64,000 nt of DNA from Litoditis marina (GCA_964036275.1 OZ038440.1:9089690-9153689), one strand, 5' to 3'. Shown: positions 47,723 through 61,584, counted from the first letter of the stretch. The notes: generated by a model from the letters alone, not told the origin. Translations and numbers: made by a program.

Positions 47723-49193
47723 ATTCTCAATTGCACATCACCTTGTGGGATGATCTGAATCACAAAGGTCGAAAAATGTGGGACTGAACAAACACTGTGT
47801 TCGATGATCCTAGTTCACTGCGATTATTAGAGGCTTCAGGTAGATTCTCTTATTGCTTTACTAATGTCTTCCGATTAGAGTTAGAACTGGTGCAAGCAAG
47901 TGGCATATATGAGAAACATTTTCACGCAAGGCTTTTGATAATTGTTACCCGAAAAGCAAGATTCCGCGGCAAAAAATCGGTGAAATAATTGGACAAACGT
48001 GGTAATTTTTCAAAAAAACCCCAGCAATAAACATCAGTCAAATTGGTAGTCTTTTTTACGGTGAGTTCTGTTCTGTTCTCTGAGTTCAATTTTCTCATAT
48101 ATATTGTTTTCCATAACAATTAAAGAAACCGTTCCGCTATAATTTGAGTTTCACGAAAAATTCAAAAAGCTCAAAAAAGTTCCGCAATGGAAAAAGTTCC
48201 GGTAACCCACTTCTCAAGTTACAAGACGGCTACTTTAAGATTACATTCACAAGTAGTACATGTGCTCATACTTTTAAGGACAGTATTTACATTCACATGA
48301 ATACACAGTGCACAGAGAAGATGTGTGTTGTGTACAGTGATTTATGATAGTGGTAACTCACTATTTATATACAATTTCGAACCGGAAATTGAGTGCTGAA
48401 TGCAAAGTAAATATGCACGACCTCTTTCTTATCAATGTTAGAGCATCAAATAAGAGACGGATGGAAGTGGGAATACTTTTTCAAAACCAGAATAAATCCT
48501 TGGGGGTGTTGAGGACAAAATGGCAGTCTTAGAATAAGATGTATCCACTAAGAAGATTATAATGCTGATTAGCGCATGAAAACGAAGACGCTAGGTGAAC
48601 CGAGTTTTTGCTGACAAAACCTTTTTAACCCGAATACTTGAAGGTTAAAGCGGTATTGATTGTTTGTGGGTAATTTTAATTTGTGGGGTTATATCTCAAT
48701 AATTCGAAATGTGTTCTAAAATTAATAACTATCACTTCACAAACTTAGCGAAAAAGTGACACAGAAGCCAAATTGATCTCGCTAATGCTGACAGTAGCAA
48801 AAGTTGATAACTCAAAAATCAGCCACAACGTTATAAATTTGAAGGTAATGTTTTAGAGTTGACCGTCTTTCTTTGGTTTTTCGCATCTCGTATTCGAACG
48901 AATCATACATTTCTTTCCAGATCACACTATACGAGAAAGTATTCTACTGTGATTTTGTCATAAGAAGAACATAAGTGCAAGTTTTCGACGTTTTCGACCA
49001 ACGTGGCGATTAGGCGAGACAGAAATGAATGAGGGGGGAGAAGTTCCACTTGAGAACTACTTCACAGCCAATTCGACACAGCGCACACGAGAATACATCG
49101 GGAATAGAAAGTTAATAAACAGGATGAACTTGTTTTTGAACCATTTGTATTAATGACTGACAAAAATCATTCGTAGGGAGTGATCGCATCTTA

Positions 49194-49305
49194 GTTGTAG
49201 TTTAATCTCGATGAAACCCAATAATTTTCAAATTCTGACCAAAAATCAACGGGATCAAACTACGTACACAGCAAGATTTACCGACGTACAATGGTTTCGA
49301 TTATT
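49194..49305 (+). repeat. TTGTAGTTTGATCTC repeat, copy 4
   Basis: TTGTAGTTTAATCTCGATGA ... AACGGGATCAAACTACGTAC and ACAGCAAGATTTACCGACG. TAGTTTGATC and GATCAAACTA are inverted around an AAAATTTTCAAATT-like centre. Confidence 0.6.
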
Positions 49306-52300
49306 GTTTATTTCGCTCAAACTCAGTTGGTTCTCATTCAATTTCTGTATCTCTATGTATCTCACATTCTTGCATGTATATAAATCAATCAGAAAAAATA
49401 GGCTCGCATTAGAAAAATCGAACACGAATACGAAATTTAAGTAATTTTTTCAAGTAAATACAGTGCTCAGCTTGAATGAGATGCGATGATCTATTATTCA
49501 TTTCAAGATATAGGAGACTTTATGATGTGCTCGTGTATTTTTGTTGAGTATATTTGAGGAAGGGCAGCATATAACTAGCTAACTTCGTTCATATGCGCCC
49601 TCCTCAAAAATACTGAGTTCCTCTGGGTGCACTTCCAACGAAAACATCACTCAAATATAAATTACTGGGTAAAGATTCCGTTCATATTGTGCAGATAGAA
49701 CCAAGACGTTGTTAGACAAATGTAGATATTTTCGAACTTTTCCGAACTGTTGGTGGCCAAGTTTGAGTTCTAGTCTAATCAGCAAACGTGTTCATGCCTG
49801 TTCTGGTGTGAATGTCATATATTATACATATTATTACAAAAATAACTTAACAAACAGAATAAAGGTGGTTTTCTCGGTCGGTTGACACAAATACATGATG
49901 GTGTTGGCAAGTAACGAAAACAGAAAGGAAAGGCGTACGCTTCTGTTTGAATATTCTATGAAGACACATGTGTAAACACAGATGACGGAATATAAAATGG
50001 ATGTTAATCGAGGAAAAGCCAGAAAGATCCGCTCCGAGAAAACATTAGCTTTCCTAAAAAAATACCTACTTGTAGTTCACATATCTTTCTGAACGAATAT
50101 CACCAAAAACTTTAGACTCTAGATTTTTTCTATTTAGTTACGTGTAGCTGAATTTCTATTATTACTCTAAAAAATTGTGTGAGATGTAAATTCGAAAATT
50201 GAAAAAAAAGTGTGAAAAATCACTGCAAAAATACATACACTATAGCTACTTCAACACATTACCATTTTCGCAGATTTGTTGCACAAAAACTTTGTGACTA
50301 ACGAAGATGAAAGTTATACATATCAATTCTCACTACTGTTTCAGTTTTTTTTAATGAAAGAAATCCAAATCGTTAAATTCTTCCTCGACCTGAAAACTAT
50401 CTTTTTTTTGCAGGTAACAGCAGTTTTAATCGTGAGTTTCTTCAGCTGCTATCTGCTAAATGCTACAAAGCAGGTGGTGTTAGATAAAACGTGATTTTTT
50501 GAACTGGTGAACCAGATGTGGCTGTTATTCGGAATATAAACTGAATTCATTGCCTAGCAATGAAACTGCGCAAGCTGTGCCAACAACCACAAACTATTGC
50601 ATTTTGGATTTTTTCAATTCCCCGTAATTTCCAGTATTTATAAGTACCAAGAACTCTTGAGGTTGGCTGTTTTTTGTCTTTTCATTAATGTTGATGGAAC
50701 ATAAAACTGTGAGAAAGTAAGATGTGGATGAGAAAAATCATGAAAAATAAAGTATCAGCTCAAGATTTTGAAGTGAAACTAGAAGACTGGAAGCGATTGA
50801 AATGAAAATTACGGAAATGAGTTTTCCATGCAATCCTTATAGTGTTTTTGCGAACTGGTCGGTTTTGTTGGGTCGAAAATGAAATAGAGAAAATACAATT
50901 CAGTAAACAGGGCATTAGGTGTGACGTATCGTATAATCCCCCTGGCTAATTCACATAATGAATCTAGCTTCTCTCTACTCGTGGAGAGTAATACATTCAA
51001 TATCGTGAAATAGAAGAGTGCGACTTCTTGAAACTTTGATACTAAAAGCTGAGAGAATAAAATATTATTTGAGAGTAAAATTTTTTGAGATGAAAGCTCA
51101 GCAAACCGTCTGAACACTAATGGGCTTCAATCATGGCAAACAAATGAAACATCACCACCTTCAGCGGTTTGTAGTACAAAGTTTCTAATGGAGCAAGTTT
51201 TACGGCTCTATCTTAGCGAACGCACTGCTCTAATATTAATATTGAACTCGCTGGAGCACTTTTTCATTAATGATATTCCAAGTGAGTTCTTTACGCTTCA
51301 ATAACCCAGCACTCAATTGTTGTTGCTTCGAAAAGGAAATGAGAAATAGAAACCTATCATCCTATGCGGATTCAAACTTCCTTTCTCTCCCACTCACATA
51401 ACCTTAGTTATAATAAGAGTCGCTTAAAAGCTCAAAATGACGTTTAAAGGAGAACGCAATGTCTGAAGGCTGAAACACACGGCCAAATACTACTAGAGAA
51501 CATAAGTCCATCAAGAAACGTGATTGAATATGGTGAATCTTTCGTAACATGATACTGAATGTACATCTTCACGTATCCTGCCCGTTACAAATACGCAAAA
51601 ATTAGTTACATGATCGAATCCGTTAGCTGTATGAGAACACATTTCACAAAATACAACAGTTTTTCCTGAAAAGTTGCTACTGGGAAGTTTTTACATTAGT
51701 AATTGTTCTCATGGTCGCCTCTGCAAGTGATACGTTGGGTTTCCCACAAGATTTTGCTACTTTGCATTTGCAGGTATTGTAACCGGAGAATAGACTAGGT
51801 GACTAGACCTCAAACACCTAGACAGGTTAGTATGCAACACGAAAACAGCGTTTTCAAAAGAATTATATTGTTCACCTAAGGATAACAGTTTCGAACGACA
51901 GTTTTCTGATGCAATTTCTTGGAACAAGTTCCATAACACATCAAATTGTAATGAGGTATCACAATCAAATGCTGAAATAGTTGCCCTTTTCGATAACCTT
52001 TGTTCATTTTGAATGCACGAAAAGTAGAAAAACTTTGTATTCCTCAGGAATCTCAGTAGGATTGATGAGCAATGCTGATTTCCTGTATAAATGGAAACTA
52101 CCACAAAGTCAACGAATTCTAATCATTTATCTCATTCTAACTACTTGTGGGTGGCTGAGAAAGAAGGCAAGATCAACAATAGAATGAAGGCTCATAAACC
52201 CTGGGGCAGGCACTCGTCAGACGGTCATTAAAGAGCGTACGAAAACGAGAGACGCCGACGACAAACGAGGATCTGTGGCTGATTTATGAAAAGTGGAGCG

Positions 52301-52374
52301 GAAGGAATGCTAATTCAGATACGGACCATTTGTTTCTCCACGCAACTATACTATATGTCTTGAAATGTTGAGTT

Positions 52375-52508
52375 AAACTCGAAAACTCGAAACTTTAACT
52401 TTAAAATCTAAAACTCGAAGTAAACTCGAAACTCGAACTCGATCTTCTCAACTTGATTAACAAAACTCGAAACTCGAACTCGATCTTCTCAACTTGATTA
52501 ACAAACAT
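52375..52508 (+). repeat. AACTCGAA simple repeat, copy 2, with a 45-base tandem duplication
   Basis: Same word family as 23815-23940. CGAACTCGATCTTCTCAACT followed by TGATTAACAAA occurs twice in tandem. Confidence 0.85.
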
Positions 52509-55500
52509 AAAGTTATGCCACCGAGAACGGAACTGTGGGAAAATACACGTGCAAATTCATTCAAAGTACAACATTGAATTAAGGATTTTTTTTAGATTTG
52601 CAGTCATAGTTTTTCTCTCTGAAAAAAAAAAGATCAAACAAAATGCACTCGAAAACTAATTAATTCACCAATGTCGAAAACGATATCTGCTCGTCAGTGG
52701 TAAGACAAACTACTCGGATAGTCTTGAGATAATTTCGGTAGGCAAACACTCTGCAAACACTTGGTAAACTGCACAGAAGAATAGTAAGCAAACAGGATCA
52801 TGTTTCCGAGCCGCCGTGTAATAAATACGTTCCGGTTAATGAGGAAAGAAATTGGGTTTGAATAAGGAATATGTTCCACGACGCACGTTATATGATATAA
52901 ATATAAAAGTAGGGCACCTGGGGGTCGCTCTTGACAGTACAGGATGGAGTTTAACAAAAGTTCATAGGTAGGGTTCGGAAGCACTGTTTGTGTAGCCTTG
53001 TCTAACTTAATTACTGTACTTCTCCGAAAAAAAACCGATTCCCTCAATGATAACGCCACACCCACATTGGCATTTATCGAAAATATGAGTGAAAAATGAG
53101 GTGTAGTGTTTAAATACTGTGAGCAATATTGGAGTAGGCGTCATTATCTTCTATTGTTACGGAAAACATTCTGATTTTGTTTGTGGTCGAGTTCTCGCGT
53201 AAACTGGTGCGATCAAATCGGATTATCATATGAAATGAGTTATCGCCGACAAGAATAGAAATAATTAGGTGTGAAAGGGGTTGAATGTTGCTGAAAAAGG
53301 GATTCCTGATACTCAACATTGAGTTCAAACCTGATTGTTTCTTGTTTTTTTTGAAAATGAAATATCACAGGAAGTACATTTTTTCTTCCATTATCATGCA
53401 ATCTTTATTCCACTTCAGAACAAGTGTTGAACATGAAATCCACATACTGTTTTGTTTAAACTGAATCAACTATACTAAAATTACGACCTTGACAATTATT
53501 ATTGTCATTGTTATTGTTGCATTACGAAGTTCGGTTATTTTTCATTACGAAGTTCGGTTATTTTTCATGTTTTCGTAGAGTATTTTGTTATTTTCTTAGT
53601 AACTGGATTAAATGAGATTGTTGGAGGGTGGTTGAAAATGGGGTTGAACGACTCTCAAGCAGTAGCAATCATGGAAGGTTCCCACGCGATGGGAAGGAGG
53701 CAAGACTGGGAAACAAGAGACATGGAAATAAGAGAAACATCACCATGAAGACAGAGAAACATAGGCAGAATACACAAAACCAACTAGAAACTATATACAA
53801 CCTTAATTTGAAAAAAGGAATCATGAACAAAACAACCATGAAAGTAAAAGAGACATTATTCTGAAGAAAGACTTTTTTATAGGCAAACTATACAAAACAG
53901 GCTATACGATCATTTTAATGTGCAAAGTAAAGTATGTACATCAAATAGTTTTGACTGCGAATCGAGACCATTCAAGTAAATTACCTGATTTACAAGCAGG
54001 TTGAAATTAACACATTTTTATATGGCTTCACTTCATCACTACATCAGTTTCAATGCCTAATCTGATGTAACTTTAAAAAAAATACTCTGTTTCAAACCAA
54101 ATTAAAATATCAAATGAGACACATATAAAATAACCGCCGTGAGAAACAGCGATTCAAATGTCGAGTGTTATGATCGGCGCTTTAACCCCTCACAGTATGC
54201 TTAAACATCGCGAAAGATTTTGAGTGAATCCATGTTTTGGAAAATTCTTCTGTCATTTCGCTTCCCGTCCTGAATATTAAGTTATAATAAAACAGTTACC
54301 CAAAAATTATATTTCATCATTAGAAAAGTGCGTTTAATATCTTCACTGTAAAGGTGCCACATGAAAGGTATGAAAGTAAAAGGTGAAAAAGATCGGGGGT
54401 GCGATGAGATATACATTATCTTGTGCAGCATTTTTGCCCCAGAACTACAACGATAAAACAATCAATAAGAAAAATAGGAAGTATTAGCTTCCGGTCATAA
54501 TTAGTATGGAGGAAAATAGATTAGTCGTCTCCCCGCTCGTATTACCACATATGTGGTGGGAATATAAAGACATTTCCGAGAGCTCAAGTTCAATCTATTT
54601 TAGAATTCGGGATTATACACAATATGCAAAAAGTGGTTTGAAAAAACGAGAAAAGTTTGAATCTGTATCTATCTACTTTTTTCTCTCTAGCTGTATTTTT
54701 ACTCCGTACATACTTCGTGAATACGATAACAGGGAATATTTTTGCATAAACTAGCATATGGTCATGAGAAAAACTGAACAAAACGAAAACCTACAACAAC
54801 CAGAACGTCCTAGTGACACAATATATGTTGTTCAAATACACCTAAAACGAAAACCGACCAAAAATCAGGAAAGAACGTCATTTTGCCGCCCGCGTGATTG
54901 CTCAGATTACTGAATTAGGTTAGAAAGTTGCTGCTCAACAATGAGCCACCGGAAGAAAGTCATTATGAGAACAAACATTCAGAACACACTTGAAAAAGAC
55001 AAATAGCAGATCTTTGTTACAGTGTCAGAATTTCAATGTGAGTGAGGCATAGAAACGCATACAAATATGAAGATTCAGATGAATGTTACAATAAAGATTA
55101 ACATGGAAGAAACGTGATGTGTCCCGCATGAATTTCCTAATGTGTGTTGCAAGTATCAGAATCGTTGCACAAACGTGGGTCATAACACATTTTAATGAAG
55201 TGATGTTATCAAACCATCAGAACATTCGCTGTTTTCGTCTTGAGTTAGAACTTTGACGCTAGGCACAGAAAACGCGCCAAACCCAGTCTAGGTTAGAATG
55301 ACCTCAGGCGTTGTGAACTTCATTCAGCATTCACCCCATCCCACCCAGAACACAAGATTATGTTAATTCGATGAAACCAGGTCAAACAAATCGGTCGAAA
55401 CCCAGTTTCAGATTTCTTCCAGATTATTATTTTTTGTCTGGGTTGGAGTTTCTCAAGAAACTCGCGTGAACGTTGACTGGTCAAACTCCACGCACATACG

Positions 55501-56600
55501 AAGCTAGCGGATACAGCCATGGTCTTCATTTTACCAACAAAGACAGTAAACGACCAGGTCGATTGCTATAGGAAGATTGGCTAATTGTTGGTGAGCCTTG
55601 TCTTCACACAATTGACCGTACGATGTCCACGTGGTTGATAGCGTAGCCAGATTCAGTTCCTGTCCAAATTGACTTAAAACCAGATTATAGTTATGAAAGA
55701 ATTTTTCAGGCCAAAAACATCGTACACAACTAGTATTAGTGTCAATACGTTCCGTTCCAGCAAGTCCCTGCCCTGAGTATGTTCTAATTCTGTTTACTTT
55801 TCTTATCAAAGCAGAGGTCACCCTGATTAGAATTTTACGGAGGTTTTTAATTCCTTCACCTTTCAACTCTGGTTTACTGTTTACATGGCTCAGAATCAAA
55901 TTAATATAATATGTTGGTTACTTAACATAAGCTTCAACGGGTTCGTTTTTGGACTATTGTTCAAGGTGAATTTTAAGTAGTTAAGTTTTCTGAAACTGTT
56001 TTTTCGTAGTTGTTACTGACCAATAATAAATCAAATGAAGAACTGTGTAATAGTCCATTAGTGCACTGATCAGCGTGACATTTCGAGAAACACCATCGTT
56101 CATACTGCTCACTACGACGTCATGTTTACATTTTGTATTTTGTATACTACTAGTCAGTTAGATTGCCGAAAATAGAGAAGTATATTCAACACGTGATAAT
56201 TCAACACAGTGAAATGATTAAGTATAGCCAATTGTTTCAGATCTTACTTGACTTGCTAATTTACTTTGTAAGTGAGATGATTCAAAATATATTGTCAAAA
56301 TTATTCCTCATACAACGACTAATTTTTTGCGCAGAAATTTGAATAAAATTCAACCAAGTTGTCGAAAGTTGTTTTGACCACAAGGTGTCTAAGCTAAAAC
56401 GCAACATATCCCGTTTCATCATTTTATGGTATGATTCCGGTTTCAATTAGACAAATGACACGATTTGAGGTCTCAACGATTTCGAATACGAAGTATTCCT
56501 AAGCATATTTCTAGTTTCTCCATATCTACCTTATGCATGAACGTCCTTCGTAATATTTAACGAAACAGTTGAATTCGTATAAAAAATAATGAATTGCAGG

Positions 56601-59600
56601 ATGAAATCATCCTTTATTGTACTACTTTGTTTACAACTATTATTCCTGTTACCTACTATTTGCAACTGCGACCAACTCCGGGTCATGACCTTTAACATTT
56701 GGTTATCCGGAGCAGAAGTAGACGATGGACTGGAGAAAATAGCCAAACATATTCTGTTGGTGGATCCGGACATTGTTGCTCTGCAGGTGAGAAACCGGTT
56801 CACTTTCCTCACGTTCCTAGTCACGTGTGAACTGGATACGTCGAAAAATTGCACTAACACACTAGTTCGCTTCTCGTGACCATCGCAACTGCTGTTAGAA
56901 TGTCACCATCAATTCATGCCCAAAACCGGCAATTTTGTACCCAACTACAGTTGAAATCAAACTACACAAACTGTTTTATTTATTCGCTCTTCCTAAATCT
57001 GTTCAGTTGGTGTGATGAAAGTGATAAAAACACAATCTTTAGAGTAATAACGAACAGACAATGTTCGGCATTTCTAGCTCAACTTTTTAGGAAGTGGAAA
57101 CGCACAGTATCGTTGGTAACCTGACAGACCTTCTGGGAGGTGACTGGGTCGGAATATCTCATTCTACGGAAGAAAACGTCACCTATCCTGACACGGCTAT
57201 TCTGACAAAGCATACGGTCGGTTGGAATGTCGACTAGACGTAGAGTATACATGTTTTTTCAAAATTACTATAGTTTTGAATATTAGGCATGTTCGTCAAC
57301 ACTTAGAGAAGGGATTTCTTCTGGTCATAGATTGTATAGTGAATATAAAACAAGATGTGCCTGCTCTTTGATCCTCCACGTTCTCAAAGAAAGACTGATA
57401 TTCTGCTGTGTTGTGAAGATCAAACTACAATTCTCAATAAACGTCTTCAGATCCATCTCCATTCATATGCGGAAACCAACTGGACGATGGGAGTGAAAAT
57501 CTCTTTGGACTCTGGCCAATTTCTCTATTTCTGGTCGGCTCATCTACAGTACAAATCCTACGGTCCGTATGCTGCCTATAACAAAATGGTCTCCTCCCAC
57601 AGACAAATAATGGCTGGCGAGAAGCCAAGTAGTGGAAATGGTTAGTTATTTTCTCTTGTTGATGTTTTCACGTGAAATCAGTCATGTCACTACTTTTTTT
57701 TTGATAATGTATTTTACCAGGGTTAATCGAGGTTATTCGAAGCGTTTTCAGGTATTGCAATTAGGGTTAGATTTGAGTAATGGTGGTTGCTCATGGCTTT
57801 TGAGCAAACCAAGATTGCGCTATTGACCAACATTTCGGACCGAACTTGAGCTCACCCGATAAACTCGTTTTTTGAACTTGGATTCTTATTCAGGACGTTG
57901 GCACAACATGATGGAAGTCAAACACAACAAAAAGTTGCAAAGATGGCTGGAGAAGTCCAACCGAATCCCAACTATATTTGCGGGTGACTTCAACAGTCCA
58001 TCTCACTTGGATTGGACGCATGACAGAAAGTAAGAAGATTTTAATTGAAACGTCGGAGTGTGCTCAGCCATCCGAAAAAAACGTCATAATGAAAAGTTGT
58101 GGCATAATTGTTCCTTCTCACGCGAAACTGAGAAGAGGGTTTGAAACTAGAGGATCTTCATCTATATCTTTCAATGTTGTCGATACGTAATTTGTGAACC
58201 ATGAAAAATCATCCATGCTCTCAAAATCTGGACCTCTTCAAAAAGGGGGAGCAAACGAAATAGAAGTTTTTCGTAGCATTCATTGCAAATGATATTTTCA
58301 CATAGTCCCATGTGAGACTCTTAGTTTATCAAACATGTTAAAAGAGTTCTGAGTACGTGAAACAGACCATACATTCCAAGGGAATGACCATAGATGAGTT
58401 GTAGTTTGAACTCACACACAGCACACGTCATTATTGATGAATTTCGACCGAGAAAACGGGATAAAGCTCTTAAGACAGCGGGATAGAGGAACATACATCG
58501 TATGTACATGCTTTTGAAAGATCAAAACCTGTACTACCAGATCAAGAACTGAATGTCAACATTTTCGTGTGATTTCATTTCATTCAGGTTCGAGCACGGC
58601 GGCTGGTCCGTGAACTGGCCCGCTACGGAAATAATAGCTGATATGGGATTCATTGATTCGTTCAGAGAACTGCATCCGGATTCTGAACAAAATCCAGGTA
58701 CTGACCGACTAAATATTCACCTAAAACGTGCAAAATGTATTGAGCTATTGGGCACGTTTTATTGTACGTCAGGGAATATGAGTATTTGTGTTCCATTCAA
58801 ATATTGGGTTCATTTGACAAGCAGTTTGTAAATATAATTATACGTATAGTCCTGCGGTCTATTGGTGACTGTATCTCCGTAAGTCTATAACACAGTGTTT
58901 TTCTACTTTTCGTGAAACTGATAAACAAATTGAAAGTTGACTCACAATTTCAACGCTGAGTGTTCCAGGACGCTTTAAAACCGACATTTCGACTGAATTT
59001 GGACGAACGGCATTTTTTTGACACGTTGATTGCAGTGCACAATGTCAATTAAATTTCCTAGTAAAATGAATAAACCTGACAGATCAATTTGCGTATTTGT
59101 GATCTATACTGATCATGTTATGTTAGATGGTTTGGACACTGATTCTGCTTATATTTCAGGAACCACTTGGTCCACAGTAAACAAATTCAACCCGGAGTGG
59201 GACTACACCATTCCTGAGCCGCAGGACCGGGTGGACTTCATTTTCTATAGAGGTGAGCAATCCTAAATTCCTTGCATTCAAAACATCTACAATCAGTTTT
59301 AAATGGTAAACTGTATGGAAAACGTATGGATTCCGGATTTCTGCAGCAAGGCTGCGGCCATACTTCGAGCTCAGAAATTGGGAGTCAGCGGCACGGATAT
59401 GCAAACGATGAGTATCGATTGAGTATCTAGGTGCGTGATAGACTCAGTCGATAAATTTTGGTTTCCACCTTAGCGTCACCTCCCACCTCCCAATTCGGGA
59501 ACTCAAAGTATACCTGCAGCCTTAGTTATGAACTATCTGTCTGAGTTCACTGGTGAACAATTTTAGGACAATTGGCTGTAAATTGGAGCAGTGAAACAGT

Positions 59601-59796
59601 GTATGTTTGAGGAGACGCAGGTTGGGATGGGAAAGTCTGAAAGTTTCTGAATACGGCTTCCTTTTCAGGTCAATTGGCTCCACTCAGGAGTTACACATAC
59701 GCCGGGACTGAAGTATTGAGACCGATTCCGTATCACCAACAAAACGACTATCCATCTGATCATTTTGCAGTTATAACAGAATTTGAAATCATATAA
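56601..59796 (+). CDS. Secreted endonuclease/exonuclease/phosphatase (EEP) family enzyme, copy 1, complete
   Basis: Exons 56601-56786, 57091-57216, 57451-57640, 57894-58029, 58588-58697, 59160-59252, 59669-59796 (TAA) join in phase to give 322 residues. The start ATG lies one base after an acceptor-like TTGCAG, as in trans-spliced nematode genes. A signal peptide of about 23 residues (MKSSFIVLLCLQLLFLLPTI...) is followed by the EEP fold motifs in order: VMTFNIW (Asn), DIVALQ|EVE (metal-binding Glu at the exon 1/2 join), WSAHLQ, AGDFNSPS (Asp/Asn), RVDFIFY and PSDHFAV (Asp-His). All expected catalytic residues are present, so an active Mg2+-dependent phosphoesterase is likely. Sequons NLT, NVT and NWT fit secretion. 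The substrate (nucleic acid, phospholipid or other phosphodiester) cannot be told. Exon 2 uses an odd donor, GTCGGT. A paralogue follows 1.8 kb downstream. Confidence 0.93.
58389..58510 (+). repeat. TTGTAGTTTGATCTC repeat, copy 5
   Basis: TGAGTTGTAGTTTGAACTCA, ACACACAGCACACGTC, then ACAGCGGGATAGAGGAACAT and ACATCGTATGTAC. It lies in the intron of the first EEP gene before exon 58588. Confidence 0.5.
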
Positions 59797-60267
59797 AGGT
59801 GAAAATAGTCTTCGTCCTTCTTACTTATTTCACTTTGAATACCTATTAGAAGGAACTTTGCTCTGTAGCAATCTGTCCGAACAAAAACTTCTCTGTAGTC
59901 AGTACCAAATGATCTTCAGACTATTTTCACCAAATTTTTAATTTGTTTTCTTAATTTAGTTTTTAATATAGTTTTCTCGAATATACTCAAAAACAACCTA
60001 CAAACAACGCGATTTCTTTCAAATGCCTTCAATTAAAGACAACTAATCCTTTTTCAAAAAATAATTAAAGACAACTAATCCTTTTTCAAAATAAAAACTA
60101 ATCGGTTTCCATGAGTATGTTTTACTTCATTCTTTTGGTCAACTCCAATGCATCGACCCACAACATGCACTCGAGTTACATTGTTCGTTTCTTTCAAATA
60201 TTTGTTATTGTTCAACTCCGTCTTAGAAGTCAGGATCCGACTGTGCTAATAGAGACATTAGAGATAT

Positions 60268-60401
60268 CAGAGGCCGTATGCATGAAACATCCCGGGCCGG
60301 GTTGGGATGCTAGCCCGAGCTCGATTCGGGTATTTCCCGACCGATTGAGGTCGGGATAACATCCCAACCCGGCCCGGGATGTTTCATGCATACGGCCTCT
60401 G
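60268..60401. repeat. Perfect GC-rich 42-bp inverted repeat (fold-back element)
   Basis: Left arm 60268-60309 and right arm 60360-60401 are perfect reverse complements (CAGAGGCCGTATGCATGAAA...). The 50-base loop is itself rich in CCCGA/TCGGG pairs. GC content is far above the surroundings. It lies between the two EEP genes. No coding sense is seen. Confidence 0.93.
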
Positions 60402-60449
60402 GGAGCAAAACTAAGTGCCCCTGAGCATGACGAACGTTCTCATCTATCA

Positions 60450-60730
60450 TGAGGGCTCTATTCTCTAAGCGCCAGCTGGACAACTATCTCCATTTCCGTC
60501 GTTGTAGATCACATGAAGGTACAGTCAATGAGCCTCAAGTTTCCGATATCACTGGTTGTAATCGATGTTCAAACGGTTTCCAAGTTCAGATTGGATGTAC
60601 CCTGGAGAAGAAGTAACCGCCGACAAAACCTGCGGCGGACACACAAACGTTAATGTTGAGACCCATATTTCAAATAAATCCTCGACGGAAAATTGTTCCA
60701 TCGACAGATTCTGTTATACATGATGATTCA
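60450..60730 (+). pseudogene. Degenerate coding-like remnant between the EEP genes, unidentified
   Basis: All three frames are open for long stretches relative to the local AT content. One frame is Cys-rich (DITGCNRCSNGF). Another runs PGEEVTADKTCGGHTNVNVE from an acceptor-like site at about 60588 to a stop near 60723. No clean exon model emerges. The segment 60646-60800 resembles 61258-61415, upstream of the second EEP gene, so part of the intergenic region was duplicated too. A decayed transposase is possible but not shown. Confidence 0.25.
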
Positions 60731-61257
60731 GCAACTCATGCAGCAAACTACTGAATTTTTTTCATAGGTCACTTGTTTTTCCCTTCACTGTTTTGTGAGA
60801 TAAAACCTGAATGTTCTCTCTGCATGCACCCAGGAAAAAACAACAAATGAAATTCCATTTCAAACATCCGAATGTAGATGGAATCTGTACCATCAGCTCC
60901 CCGGAGGTACCGTCTACGGGACTGTGAAAGGACAATTGCGATACGTCCCAGAAGGAATCCTCCCGATGTTGTATGGAAAACTACGATAGAATCGAAGACT
61001 CTATTGATTTTTCTATTCTTCATACCTGTCTAACTCGATGTTCTGACTCTGAGAACAATTAAAAACTTTTCCGGGATTATTGGGTATGACTTATATTTTT
61101 ATATTGTAGCTCTTCGGGATTTTTCAATAACATAACTCTGTTGGTCGGCGTTAGTCTTTCTAATACTTTTTCCTATAGAACCATTAATTCAACACAGTGT
61201 TGATGCATTTTTACGTTGTGGAATACTAAGAAGGTTTTTCTCTTTCAGTCGTTTCCA

Positions 61258-61415
61258 AGTCTGTTATTGTTGAGATCCATATTCCAAAAAAGCTCCGGAA
61301 TACAACTGCTTCATCGATCTACATAATGGTTCAGCAACGTGATCAAGTGCAGCAAAATACTGTTTTCTCTTCATAGTTCATTTTTCCGTTCAGTGTTGTG
61401 AGATGAAATAGAATA
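61258..61415. repeat. Diverged copy of 60646-60800
   Basis: Shared blocks in the same order include GTTGAGAYCCATATTYC, TTCAGCAAC, GCAGCAAAnTACTG, TTCATAGKTCA and TGTGAGATRAAA. It sits about 170-330 bases upstream of the start of the second EEP gene. Confidence 0.65.
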
Positions 61416-61584
61416 TTGTGACATAATACAATATCTACCGAAATTTGCTTTCACCATTTCAAATTCTTTACTCCATCAAATCCACAATGCTCGCGGTCGG
61501 AGCATACTTGTCATTCCTTTACATGACCTTTTTTCGTGGCTTCACTCAAACAGTTAAGTTTCACATCAAATTGTGCGTTGCAGA

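Larger units (their letters stand above)
46850..56600. other. No gene recognised; divergent upstream region
   Basis: Lies between the 5' end of synaptotagmin (minus) and the first EEP gene (plus). Contains one SINE (47523), one TTGTAGTTTGATC repeat (49194) and the AACTCGAA repeat (52375). Open stretches of 100-123 codons at 50809, 51757, 52694 and 55531 (minus) have no recognisable motif and AT-driven composition. Confidence 0.5.

Noticed and set aside
50809..53065. Three minus-strand frames of 102-123 codons
   Set aside because: Hydrophobic, AT-driven composition, no domains, no phase-compatible neighbours.
55531..55899. 122-codon minus-strand frame
   Set aside because: No recognisable domain, and I could not extend it with flanking exons.
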